Below, in pieces: positions 11,948 to 22,829 of a stretch of DNA of 33,576 bases. This DNA is from Stereocaulon alpinum (taxonomy: Eukaryota; Ascomycota; Lecanoromycetes; Lecanorales; Stereocaulaceae). The notes under the pieces were generated by a model that saw only the letters and a list, made by a program, of their open reading frames with translations, did no database searches and had not been told where the DNA came from. The DNA is taken from NCBI GenBank assembly GCA_018257865.1, contig JAEUBA010000173.1:1-33576 (forward strand), given 5' to 3'. The translations under genes were made by a program, and so were the position numbers. Numbering within the stretch: the stretch's first letter is position 1; each line of letters starts with the position of its first letter.

Positions 11948-12849
11948 ATGTTGAAGTTTCTATGCTTCCATGGCGGGTCGACGAATAGCGAGGTGAGCAA
12001 CTTCTCAACTTAGGAATAGATATCCAGATCTACGCTCGTCGCTAGCATTGCGGCAGTATACACTGACAATTGGTCCTCTAGCATTTCAAAAAGATTCTCT
12101 GTGTGTACATGGAAGGTGCCGGATAAACATCCACACAATCTGACAGCTTAACCCCAGGGCACTTACGACAGAACCTCGAGGCAGATAACACAGCCAGCTT
12201 CTACTTCGTCGACGGCCTCTTCGATAGCGTCCCCTCCCCGGAGCTCGAGTACCAATGCCCTGCCCCAAATCTCCACTTCTTCGATTTCGACAAGGTCCCC
12301 ATCGCCGCCGGTCTCCATAGTCTAGCCTCATCTCTGGACTTCAAGAACATGAGTACCCCTGAAGAAGGCATGCGAAAGGTTTCCAGAACCTATCAGTTCA
12401 AGAATCCCGACGCCGTGGCTTTGACACTCGACTATATCAGGAACGTCATCAAGGAGGAAGGTCCTTTCCAAGGCGTCATCGGCGGGTCTGAAGGTGCGAG
12501 CGCGGCTGCTACCGTCCTCATGGACGAACTACAAAATTCGAAGAGCATCAACGGGTACGAAACCGAAATGAGATGTGGCATTTTCTTCGTCGCTATCCCC
12601 GCCTTTCACACCGACGGCAAGGGCTGGTTCTTGAGCGATGAGACTGAGCAGAGAATCAATGCCCCGACTTGCCATGTCTTCAGTGAAAAAGATCCCTTGG
12701 TCTTGACATCGAAGGCGCTGTGGAACTCTTGCGAGGAAAGTGGGAGGATGTTGGTGTTGCATGAAAAGGGCCATACCATTCCTCATGAGAAGGAGTTGAT
12801 GGCTGAGGTTGCGAAATTTGTTCGTAGGGTTGATCAGGAAGGTAGTTGA
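11948..12849 (+). CDS. FSH1-family serine hydrolase (LovG-like)
   Basis: Alpha/beta hydrolase of the fungal FSH1 family, probably cytosolic. Three exons: 11948-11992, a 19-nt micro-exon 12082-12100, and 12158-12849, giving 756 nt and 251 aa. Introns are 89 and 57 bp, GT-AG, the second with a CTGAC branch-like site. The protein opens with the family start MLKFLCFHGGSTNSE, and the spliced residues fill the spacing usual for the family. The catalytic triad is visible: Ser132 in GGSEGA, Asp200 in SEKDPLV and His227 in KGHTIPH. Length is normal. In lovastatin biosynthesis the FSH1 member LovG releases the chain from the HR-PKS LovB. The synthase here has no release domain and lies 2 kb away, divergently transcribed, so a release or editing role is a good inference but unproven. 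FSH proteins also occur outside biosynthetic clusters. Confidence 0.88.
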
Positions 12850-13190
12850 TTCGAGCCATAGACTGTCTGCTCGAGCCCTAATATAGAAGCAGGACCAAGG
12901 AGGTGTCTTACCGTAGTGAAGATTGGGTGCTGATTGCACGGATGCGCAATGATTAGAGATATAGCCGCTACAGTAGAGAGACAGACAGAACTGCTGATTA
13001 TCTGAAGACCGCGAGATACAACTTCTCAGCCTGCATTTTTCCTTTGGGAGCTGCGGGGTACCGGGTTTATCCCCTTCCTTGTGCATAGGCGTTGAGAGAT
13101 CTGACTCATCGACTCTATCTGTGCTGGGCGACCACTGAAATCTTGCATACTAGGTCCATCAGGTTGACCAACTGATACCCTGCAACTGGA
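12850..13190. other. Convergent intergenic gap
   Basis: This is the stretch between the stop of the hydrolase gene (plus) and the last codon of the MYND relic (minus). It is not RIP-mutated. Short open frames on the minus strand, for example around 13086, show no recognisable domain, although the C-terminal continuation of the MYND gene could lie here behind an intron beginning at GTAAAAGG (13206-13199). Nothing else was seen. Confidence 0.35.
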
Positions 13191-13493
13191 CTAGCCCAAC
13201 CTTTTACCCATGTAGTCGTCAACATTCTGAGGCTCTTCCCATTTATAGCTACCCTCTACTGTCTCTTTGCACTCAATCCAGACGAATTTGGGCTGTTGAT
13301 TGCCATCTTGGAAGAGAACTGCTCGTCGATGCAAACGGGAAGGTCTTTCATTATCATGACTGTATTGAGAGCATAGCAGCTTGTGGGATGGCCAGTCAAT
13401 CTTCTGACACTGAGTGGAGCAGTAGCCAATTCAACGGCACTGCTTACATAGCTGAGCTGTGATAGAGCTGCATATTCCACAGGCAGGTGCCAT
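13191..13493 (-). pseudogene. MYND-type zinc-finger protein, broken by one in-frame TGA
   Basis: One frame of 101 codons runs from the ATG at 13493 to TAG at 13191. It opens with a complete MYND finger: Cys5-x2-Cys8-x7-Cys16-x2-Cys19-x5-Cys25-x3-Cys29-x7-His37-x3-Cys41, exactly the family spacing. Codon 21, inside the finger, is TGA (13433-13431), where CGA (Arg) one transition away would fit. After the finger come RPSRLHRRAVLF and PKFVWIECK, typical of the tail that follows MYND fingers in many ascomycete proteins. The fragment is short for that group, so either an intron at GTAAAAGG leads into more exons or the C-terminus is lost. It lies 120 bp from the RIP-saturated island, and a CpG C-to-T change giving TGA is what RIP leakage would produce (inference). 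A sequencing error is the main alternative. Confidence 0.75.
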
Positions 13494-14352
13494 TTGTCCC
13501 AGATGGAAAAGAGTTATCAGAAGAGCAGAATATAGAGATATGTCTGTATGATCAGAAAGGAGTATCTAGCGATAGCTAAAAAGTGGGGGCGGGGTCGAGG
13601 CTAGCCGGATAAGGCTAGTAATAGAGATATACCTATACGAGGTACTAGCTACGAACCTAAATACTTATTTAGAGCTAAGATATCTCCCCTAATATATTAT
13701 AGGTTAAATAATATCGAGATATTATATAGTTACTAAGAATTTACTATATAGAGTTTTTAGGTAATATAATAATACCTACCCTAAATCTACTATAATTATA
13801 ATACCTCCTCTATAATTAAGACTAGATAGTAAGAATTAGTATTAGGTATAATATCTTAACCTAATAAGTAAAGAGTATAGGTAATACCTACTACTACTAT
13901 TAGTTTAAAAAAATCTATTATCTACGTATACTTAATATATATCTACTAGTTAAAACTAACGCGTAGTCTATCTTAGGGAAAGGTTAAGATAATAGGTATA
14001 TATAGCTAAGAGAAGGATATACTAGATTATAAATTAAAAGGTATATTTTAGAAAAGGATAATCCTATCTAAGTAGTTAAGTAGGCCTTTAATATAAGTAA
14101 TATTATATAATTATAATTTTAAGCTAAAGGGTTAATCCCTCTAAAGTAAAATATATAAGGATAGATATAGGCTACCTACCTATATAAATCTAATATAACT
14201 AGTAGGATATATACTATCTAATTCTTTATATAAGTATAGGCCTTCTAAGTTATATATATAACCTTCCCTCTCTTATATCTTTAACTAGTAAACTACTAAA
14301 TTACTAAACCTAATACTATTATAGGTATTATTAAATACTACTAATACTAGCG

Positions 14353-14784
14353 TACCGGTATAAGAGCGGCTATAAGATAGCTAGTTAGGTTAGGATTTCT
14401 AACGTAGTATCGACTTACTAGGGAATAGCTCTCCTAGTCTAAACTCCCTATTAGAGTAGAACCGGTAATAAAAACCCTAAAGATAAAGAAGCCTAAGCGT
14501 AAGTAGAAGCTAAAGGCGGCGGAGCTACCGGAGTATTATAGGGCCTATTAAGGTAATAGAGATTATTATTACTAGTATTATAGAGCCTAGCGGTAAGGTT
14601 AGATAGGCGGAGTAGAATAATAAATAAGCTAATAAGCGAAAGTTTTTAGCTAGAAGGGGCGACTCTAAAAAGGTTTCTTTCGCGTCTAGAGGGCCTTTAA
14701 CCCCCCTAGATTTCCTAATAATATAAGAGAACACCCTTATTAGTATATATAGATACTAGAATAGGCGTATAAATCAATTAATTA
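14353..14784 (+). mobile_element. 5'-truncated LINE 3' end inserted in X0
   Basis: This 432-bp fragment matches the last part of the full-length LINE (about 21030-21462), including the conserved block AAGCGAAAGTTTTTAGC and the 3' signature with a CAATTAATTAA tail. It is flanked by a 13-bp target-site duplication, ACTAATACTAGCG, at 14340-14352 and 14785-14797. Truncation at the 5' end plus a duplication of this length is what target-primed reverse transcription gives. Beyond the duplication the X0 sequence resumes without loss. It is RIP-mutated, but some CCGG and GCGGC runs survive, so it is less damaged than the full-length copy. Confidence 0.88.
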
Positions 14785-15249
14785 ACTAATACTAGCGTTA
14801 ATAACTTAAACCCTTATAGAGTAATACCCCCTATATTAATAAAGCCTACGTTAAAGAAAGTTATAGAGCGTATAATACTATAATAAAATAAAGTTAAAGT
14901 ATAAGAAGTTATATAATAGGGTCTCTAAGAGTTAAGTATAGTATAAAGAGTTAATTAATTAATTAGTTTATAGCCTATTCTAGTATCTATATATACTAAT
15001 AAGGGTATTCTTTTATATTATTAGGAAATCTAGAAGGCTATAAGCCCTCTAGACGTAAAAGAAATCTTTTTAGAGTTACCCCTTCTAGCTAAAAACTTTT
15101 ACTTATTAATTTACTTATTATTCTACTCTACTTATTTAACCTTACTATTAGGCTCTATAATACTAATAATTATAATCTCTATTACTTTATTAGGCCCTAT
15201 AATACTTTAGTAGCTCTACTACCTTTAGCTTTAGAGTTATTAATTACTA

Positions 15250-16533
15250 AGATTAGAGATAGCGACGATAACGAGTACGACGGGCGAGTAGGCCTACTAG
15301 GCTAGACGAGCGATTATACTAGGTTACGAACCTAGTAAAATAATATAAGATAGGGGGAAAGGAGAGAAGGGAGGTATTAGTAGTAAAAGTAGATAAGGAA
15401 TATATCCTAATATAATAATAAGGTAATAGTAATAATAGTAGAAACCTATTAAAAATCTATAAGGTCCTTAAGGTAGGGAAAGAATTAAAGAAAGAATATA
15501 GTATATAAAGGCTATAGAGTAGGTATTACTAGAATTTATAGAAAAGGTCTAAGGGATATTATAAGTAAATATAAATAAGACTATATAAGGCTTCTTTTAG
15601 AATATAGTAGAAAGGATTATAGAATATATATAGGAGAATACTATTAAAAGATATACTATAAAGGAGTACTATAGCTAATTAACGTATAAAGACTACCTAA
15701 CTAAAAGGGTAAATAATAGCTAGGCGGATATAGCTTATATAGCCTAAAGGGGCTAAAATACTATCTACTTAGCTATACCTAAGATAGAAGATATTAAGAA
15801 AGCGAAGTAGGTAATAATTAGAATTAATAATACTAGTAAAAAGATATAGATAGCTATAATAACCCTTCCCTAACTAATATAAATATTTAGGGGAGTAGGG
15901 GGAGTAGCTAGGGAGATTATTATAATAAGAAGGACTATAAGGGGGGATATTATTCTTTAGATAACCTTAATAAAGGCTAGGGAGGAGTTAGAGAAGGATA
16001 ATAAGTAGGTAAGGAGACTTTATAAGTTAGTAAGAGTCCTTTAAAAGATAGTAATAGTAGTAATCTATAAAGTAGAAAAGATAATAAATATAAAGGACTA
16101 ATAGGGGATCTTTAAAACCTTAAGAAAAGATAATAAGAAGCTCTACTTAAATTTAGAGATAATAAAGGCTAAATAGCCTATATTTATATTAAAGCTAAAT
16201 ATACTTAGAAGGGAAAAGAGATTCTCTATACTAATAATTAAGGTCTTAAGCCTAAAGGCGGCGAACTAGCTTATTATAGAGGGAATAGTAGTAGAGAATA
16301 GCCTCCTCTTCTATAATTACTAAAAGAGAGAAGCTACCCCTAAGTAGTACTTTAACTACTATAGGTATAAATATATTACTAAGGCGTATAAATACCCTAC
16401 CTACTATAGAATATATACCTAAAACTATATAACTAATAATTATATAGAAAGAGCTAGTAGTAAGCCTAAGTATATAGTATATAAAGGGGAGTACTTAATA
16501 TAAAGTAAAACCTACTTAATCTAGTAAAAGGAG
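15250..16533 (+). pseudogene. LINE ORF1 (gag-like, CCHC zinc knuckles), RIP-inactivated
   Basis: The frame starting at positions equal to 1 modulo 3 reads as a protein apart from TAG/TAA codons. Its C-terminal part (about 16270-16523) has the layout of a LINE gag zinc-knuckle region. Cys and His codons appear as Tyr (TGT/TGC to TAT/TAC, CAT/CAC to TAT/TAC), as RIP predicts: YFNYYRYKYITKAYKYP around 16348-16398, then a second knuckle near 16460-16510. The gag protein would bind the LINE RNA. The frame is cut off at 16533 by the reversed X1 insertion. The start codon cannot be fixed because ATG is expected to have become ATA. Confidence 0.72.
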
Positions 16534-17722
16534 ATTGATTGATTGGTTTATACGCCTATTCTAGTATCTATATATACTAATAAGGGTGTTCTATTACATT
16601 ATTTATGAAACTAGTAGATGGTACACGTAGTGTGCCTTTCCTAGCCGTAAGAGAAACCATAGTATAGTACCTAGATAAAAACTCCCGCTTATCCTTAATA
16701 ATATAATTACTTTTGGTCTGGGGATTACACCCTAGGCCTCCTTAATACCGGTAACTCTTAACTATATTCTTTAATATCATACTGAGCGCTCTATAACATT
16801 ATTTCTAATACTAACTATAACACACGCCCTTCGCACTATACTCAGCTCTTAAGGACCCTGCTGTATTCTTCTATATCCTTCGACTTTATTATAGCGCTAA
16901 GCGCCCTGTAACTTTCTTTAACCTTTATTATGTCGATACGGGGGGGGGGGAGGAGGGGGTGTATAGCCGTCCCGTAAGGGTTCGAGTTATTAGCGCTGAT
17001 TAGTAGTATTTATTAGTGTCCGTAGTAGTACCGGATTTAGCTGTTCGGTGGTTTACTAGTTAAGGATATAAGAAAGGGGGGAAGCTATATACACCGCCTA
17101 GGAGGCCTATACTCATATAAAAAATCGGATGGTATAATATCCCGCCGGTTATATTAGATAGTACTTACTTCTATCCTTATATACTTTGCTTTAGGGGGGA
17201 GCCAACCCTTTAGCTTATAATTATAGTTATACGGCGCTGCTTACACTAAAGGCTCGCCTAGCTACTTAGATAGGGGCCGTCCTTTTCCAAAATACGCCTT
17301 CTAATTTATAACTTAGTATATCCTTCTCTTAGTCCTATATACCTATAACCCTAGCCTTCCCCTAGGATAGACTGCGCGTTAGTCTTAACTAGTAGATACG
17401 TATCAAGCGCACGTAGATATTAGATTTTTTAAATTAACGGCTAGGTAGGTATTACCTATACTCTTTACTCGTTAGGCTGAGATACTATACCTAATACCAA
17501 TTCTTGCTGTCTAGTCTCGATTATAGGGGAGGTATAATAGTCGTAGTAGAGTTAGGGTAGGTATTATCGCGTTGCCTGAAAAACTCTATACGGAGTTCTT
17601 AGTAACTACGCGACGTCTCAACATCATTTAACCTATAATATATTAGGGGAGATATCTCAGCTCTGAATAGGTATTTAGGTTCGTAGCTAGCACCGCGTAC
17701 AGGTGTGTCTCCATCGCTAGCC
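16534..17722 (-). mobile_element. Element X, copy X1 (complete, reversed) inside the LINE
   Basis: Reverse-complement match over the whole length to X2 (21640-22829), about 1,189 bp. It starts at the left with the tail (GATTGATTGATTGG), passes the 11-G run at 16940-16950 (11 C in X2) and ends at 17722 with CGCTAGCC, the RIP-altered mirror of the X 5' end. RIP damage is intermediate. Unlike the other insertions, no target-site duplication is seen (left flank ...TAAAAGGAGA, right flank AATACTATAG...). The LINE sequence expected between the ORF1 zinc knuckles and the start of the endonuclease appears to be missing, so the insertion may have deleted part of its target. Confidence 0.85.
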
Positions 17723-20700
17723 AATACTATAGTATAATATATAGAGGAAGAAGGATATAGTAATAATACTACTTCTTAAAAATAAAGATATAAAAGATAT
17801 AAATATATTAGCGATCTAAAAGCTAGTATATAACCTAATAAATAGAACCTTATATAATATAAGTATAAGTAAATTCTACCTAGCCTATAGGGGAGACCTA
17901 AAGGCTAGGACGTATTTCTATATAAATAAGAGAATAAATCCTAATAACTAGGGGGTAGAATACTAGGAAGGTAACTTATATTTATTATAAATCTAAGTTA
18001 AGAGGACTTAAAAGGATACTAAGGCTAAGATAGAGAATACTAAAGGGCTACTAAGGGAGAGAGTATAGGTATATAATATCTATAACCCCTTACTAGTAAG
18101 CTATATATTAAAGGATAGCCTAATAACTATCCTAAAGCTAAAGAAGGCGCTAGGGAATAAGGGTAAGTATATAGTTATAAGAGACTTTAACCTATACTAC
18201 CTATACTAAAATAATTTAAGATAAATAATATACTACGCTATAATAGATAAGCTATTAGAGGTAGTAGGAGAGAGAGGTATAATTCTAAAACTACTAAAGA
18301 AGGTAGTTATATAGTAGAATAAGGGTTTAAAGAGTACTATTAACCTTATATTTCTAACTAAAGGTATATATAATATAATAGTAAAGTATAGGGTAAGGAA
18401 TAACCTTAATATAGGATTAGACTATATACTAATTATAATAGAGCTAGAATAGATATAAAGCGAACGCTTAGTACGCTAGAAGAGGGCTTAGAAAAGGATA
18501 GAGGCGAAGGTAACTAAGGAGGAAATCTAAAAATATATAAAGATTTTAAATAAAGTTATAAGCTAGTACCTAATAGACTTTAAAGATATAATTAACTAGT
18601 ATATTAATAGGCTTATAGCTATATTATAAGAGGTAATAGAAAATACTATCTTATATAAGGAATTATATATAGGGGCTAAGCTATATTAGAATAGGGTATA
18701 TATAAGGGTAACTAAAGTATTATAGATAGCGCTTAAGGCCTATTATTATAGTAGGAATATAGAAACTAAGGAAGCCCTCTATTAAGCTAAAAGGGAAAAG
18801 GTTACTACCCTATAAAAGGCTAGGATAATAGCTTTTAGAGAGGGAGTCTATAAGGTATTATTAAGACTAAGAGGAGTATAATAACTTATTAAGTAAAAAA
18901 GGGAAAGAAGTATATACCTTAAAGAGCTACTATAATTCCTAGCTATTAAAGATAGAAATAGAAATAAAGTAATAGACTTTAAGGGGAAAGTAGAGGCCCT
19001 AAGGAGGGTCCTCTTCCTACCTCTACCCTTAGTAAACTTAATAAATATAGAGGGGGCTAACTACTTAGAACCTATAATAATAAATAGTAAGATTACCTTA
19101 AAAAAGGTAAGGGATATAATTTAGTACTTAGTAGTAGATAAGGCCCTAAGAATCTTAAGAATCCTAAATAGATTCTTAAGAGTAGTATATATAGAGATAA
19201 TAGAAATATTTAGAAGGATATTTTAAGTATACTTAAACTATAGATACTACTTAAAAAAGTTTTAGGAGGCGAATATAGTAATATTAAAGAAACTAAAAAA
19301 GACTAACTATTTAGAGTCTAAGGTATACTAGCCTATTATATTACTAGATATACTTAGGAAAGTATTAGAGATAGTAATAGCGAAATATCTTAGTAGAATA
19401 GCTAAAAGGAATTACCTACTTTTAAAATACTAAATAAGAGGTAGAAAGAGATACTTAGTAGAAACGGCCTTAAAGACTATTATAGATTTAGTCTATATAA
19501 TATAGAACTAAGGTAAAGATAATATAGCGAGCCTACTATTACTAAATATAATAAGGGTATTTAATAATATATCCTATAAAAGACTACTCTATAACCTAAG
19601 GATAAAAGGAATCCCTAAGGGAATTATTTAGTAGACTATAAGCTTCCTTAAAGATAGAGTAATATTAATTACTTTAAGAGGTAAAACTAGCTTAGTAGAG
19701 GTAATAGAGATAGGGATTTTATAAGGATTACCTATATTACTAATTCTATTTCTCTTCTTTAATATACTACTAATTAAAGTATACTTAAAAGTAAAAATCC
19801 TAGTATAAGTAGGAGGATTTATAGATAATATATACCTACTAGTATATAGTAAATTAACGGAAATAAACTATAAATAGCTAGAATAAGCCTATAAGCTCTA
19901 TTTAATATAGGTAGAAATATACGGAGCGATATTTATACCCTAAAAGTATAAACTAGTATATCTATTATAAACGCCTAAGAGGTTTAATATAAAAGAGATA
20001 GTATAATTTAGTAGTATAAAGGTTATACTAAAGATAAGTATTAAGATTCTTAGGTTATATATTAATACTAAGCTCCGCTAGGGCCCTTATATAGTATAAG
20101 TAAAGGTAAAAGTAGCTACTTAAGCCTAAGCGATTAAGTACCTAGCTAGATTAACCTAGAGAGCTATATTTAAGAAATATAGGATAGTATATAATATAGT
20201 AGTAAGACCTATACTTATATTTACTATATTAATCTAGTATACCCCTACTAGAGAACTAGGAGTAGTAGGAAAGTATATTAAAATACTAGTAATAATATAG
20301 AATAATTATTTAAGGATAGTACTTAAAGTATATAGAGTAATACTAATCTAAGTCTTAAAGGTAAAGGTAGTTATCCCTCCTATCTAAACTTAGTTAGATA
20401 CTTTAGTTATAAGATATTAAGTACTAAGGGGGATCTATAACCTAATAATTAAAGGTAATTATATAATCCGTTAGAGATTATAGGGAAAAAGAGGGAGGGC
20501 GCGCCTAATACGCCTTACCTTATTACTAAAGAAGGAGGTATAGGCCCTTTAGGAGCTTAAAGCGAAGAATTAAGACTAAGTATTAATAATAATAAGGTAG
20601 AAAGTATATTAATATAACTTAGAAATAGATATTAAGGAGTACTAAGACGTAGGTATCTTAACTAAGAAAATAAGGAGTTAGGTAATAGTAAAGTAGACTA

Positions 20701-21300
20701 AGTAGTAGGAGATATATAAAAAGGCTATCCCTAAATACTCTTATATACTTATTTAAAAGGAGATATTATTTAGAGATAGATATAACTACTACCTAAAACT
20801 AAAAAAGATAGAAAGCTTAATAGTAGTCTAACTTTAAAGTAGTAAGAATAGGTTTAACTACTTCTTATATAAAGTAAAAGTACTAAGGATTTATAATACT
20901 TACTATAGCTATAATTAGAGAAATTAAGATATAAAGTATATTCTCTTATACTACTTAAAGCTTAGTAATACTTAAAGAGAACTTATTAAGGAGATAGGGA
21001 CTTATAATATTAGAACTATACTAACTAAAGTTAATAGTATAAGGGTAATAGTAAAATAGCTAGTCTAGTTAGGATTCCTAATATAATACTAACTTATTAG
21101 GGAATAGCTTTCCTAGTCTAAACTCCCTATTAAAGTAGAATTAATAATAAAAACCCTAAAGATAAAGAAGCCTAAGTATAAGGTAAAGCTAAAGGTAGTA
21201 GAGCTACTAAAGTATTATAGGGCTTAGTAGGGTAAAGGAGACTATAATTACTAGTATTATAAAGCTTAGTAGTAAGGTTAGATAGGCGGAGTAAAGTAAT
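17723..21300 (+). pseudogene. LINE ORF2 (endonuclease, reverse transcriptase), RIP-inactivated
   Basis: A single frame (codons starting at multiples of 3) can be followed from 17724 to beyond 21100 without an indel. The order is: an AP-endonuclease-like start (YNI-RKKDIVI, then ILAI-KP near 17806-17825); YLAYRGDLKARTYFY at about 17880-17925; reverse transcriptase with LPILLILFLFFNILL at 19728-19772 (the usual PxGSPxSPILF block) and GFIDN at 19815-19829 (GF[AV]DD, Asp to Asn by RIP); then a C-terminal zinc-binding-like segment (FNYFLYKVKV near 20853, then YYSYNQRNQDIKYILLYYLKL). No RNase H domain was recognised. Numerous in-frame TAG/TAA codons stand where Gln or Trp is expected. The natural stop cannot be fixed. 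Confidence 0.82.
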
Positions 21301-21639
21301 AAGTAAGCTAATAAGCGAAAGTTTTTAGCTAGAAGGGGTAACCCTAAAAAGGTTTCTTTCGCGTCTAGAGGGCTTATAGCCCCCTAGATTTTCTAATTAT
21401 ATAAAAGAATACCCTTATTAGTATATATAGATACTAGAATAGGCGTATAAATTAATTAATTAACCTTTAGCTTTAACTTATACTTAGGCTTCTTTATCTT
21501 TAGAGTTTTTATTATTAGTTCTACTTTAATAAGAAGTCTAGACTAGGAGAGCTATTCCTTAATAAGATAGTAATATATTAAAAATTCTAACCTAATTAGT
21601 TATCTTATAGTCGCCCTTATACTAGTAACCTTAATTAGT

Positions 21640-22829
21640 GGCCAGCGATAGAGACACACCTGTACGCGGTGCTGGCTACGAACCTGAATACCTATTCAGA
21701 GCCGAGATGTCTCCCCTAATGTATTGCAGGTTGAACGATGTTAAGACGTCGCGTGGTTGCTGAGAACTCCGTGCAGAGTTTTTCAGGCAACGCGATAACA
21801 CCTACCCTAACTCCACTACGACTATTATACCTCCCCTACGATCGAGACTAGACAGTAAGAATTGGCATCAGGTGCAGTATCTCAGCCCGACGAGTGAAGA
21901 GCACAGGCAACACCTGCCCAGCTGTTAATTCAAAAAATCTAATATCTACGTGCGCTTAATGCGTATCCACCGGTCAAGACTGACGCGCAGTCTATCCTAG
22001 GGGAAGGCTGGGGTTATGGGTATACAGGACTAAGAGAAGGACATACTAGGTTATAAATTAGAAGGCGTATTTTAGAAAAGGACGGCCCCTATCCAAGTGG
22101 CTAGGCGAGCCTTTGGTGTAAGCGGCGCCGTATAACCATGATTATAAGCTGAAGGGTTGGCTCCCCCCTAAAGCAAAGTGTATAAGGATAGAAGTAAGTA
22201 CTATCCAATACGACCGGCGGGATGTTATACCATCCAATTCTTTATACGAGTATGGGCCTCCTAGGCGGTGTATATAGCTTCCCCCCTTTCTCGCATCCTC
22301 AACCAGCAAACCACCGAACAGCCAAATCCGGTACTACTACGAACACTAATGAACACCACTAATCAGCGCTAATAACTCGAACCCTTACGGGACGGCTATA
22401 CACCCCCTCCTCCCCCCCCCCCGTATCGACACAGCAAAGGTTAAAGAAAGTTATAAGGCGCTCAGCGCTATAATGAAGTCGAAGGATATAGAAGAATACA
22501 GCAGGGTCCTTAAGAGCTGAGTATAGTACGAAGGGCGTGTGTTACAGTTAGTATTAGAAATAATGTCATAGAGCGCTCAGTATAATATTAAAGAACATAG
22601 TTAAGAGTTACCGGTGTTAAGGAGGCCTAGGGTGTGATCCCCAGACCAAAAGCAATTACATCGTTAAGGATAAGCGGGAGTTTTTATCCAGGCACTATAC
22701 TATAGTTTCTCTTGCGGCTAGGAAAGGCACACTACGTGTACCATCTACTGGTTTCACAAATAATGTAATAGAACACCCTCATTAGTATATATAGATACTA
22801 GAATAGGCGTATAAACCAATCAATCAATC
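21640..22829 (+). mobile_element. Element X, copy X2: intact reference copy
   Basis: The complete 1,190-bp element starts GGCCAGCGATAGAGACAC and ends in a (CAAT)n tail. It is flanked by a perfect 13-bp target-site duplication, AACCTTAATTAGT (21627-21639 and 22830-22842). It has no LTRs, no terminal inverted repeats and no coding frame worth naming. TG and CA are frequent, so this is the least RIP-mutated and probably youngest X in the island. Landmarks: a possible 5' stem (GCCAGC at 21641-21646 with GCTGGC about 22 nt on), an 11-C run (22412-22422), and about 60 bp at the 3' end shared with the LINE. It behaves as a SINE-like or otherwise non-autonomous LINE-tailed retroposon. No pol III promoter in the sense orientation was convincing. 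Confidence 0.88.

Larger units (their letters stand above)
15234..21462 (+). mobile_element. Full-length LINE (fungal non-LTR retrotransposon), RIP-dead
   Basis: About 5.04 kb of LINE once the X1 insertion (16534-17722) is removed. It is bounded by a 13-bp target-site duplication, ACCTTTAGCTTTA (15221-15233 and 21463-21475), and ends with the family signature GAATAGGCGTATAAATT and a short TTAA-rich tail. It carries a gag-like ORF1 and an endonuclease/reverse transcriptase ORF2. CpA and TpG are almost absent over kilobases, so stops (TAG, TAA) replace many Gln and Trp codons. It resembles the Tad1/I-type LINEs of filamentous fungi (family knowledge; the exact clade needs a tree). Its 3' end is the one shared by element X, which makes it the probable helper family. 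Confidence 0.88.

Noticed and set aside
12529..13086. A 185-codon minus-strand frame opposite the hydrolase
   Set aside because: Most of it is the antisense shadow of the FSH hydrolase exon, whose catalytic motifs fix the plus strand as coding.
14525..14734. A minus-strand 69-codon hydrophobic frame
   Set aside because: It lies inside the RIP-mutated LINE 3' fragment; loss of TG/CA skews codons to Ile/Leu/Tyr and creates membrane-like open frames. The same holds for the frame at 32871-33113.
16970..17000. GGTTCGAGTTATT in X1 (antisense to the element) as a tRNA-like B box
   Set aside because: It is in the wrong orientation relative to the element's 3' tail, no matching A box was found at a proper distance, and the match to the consensus is partial.
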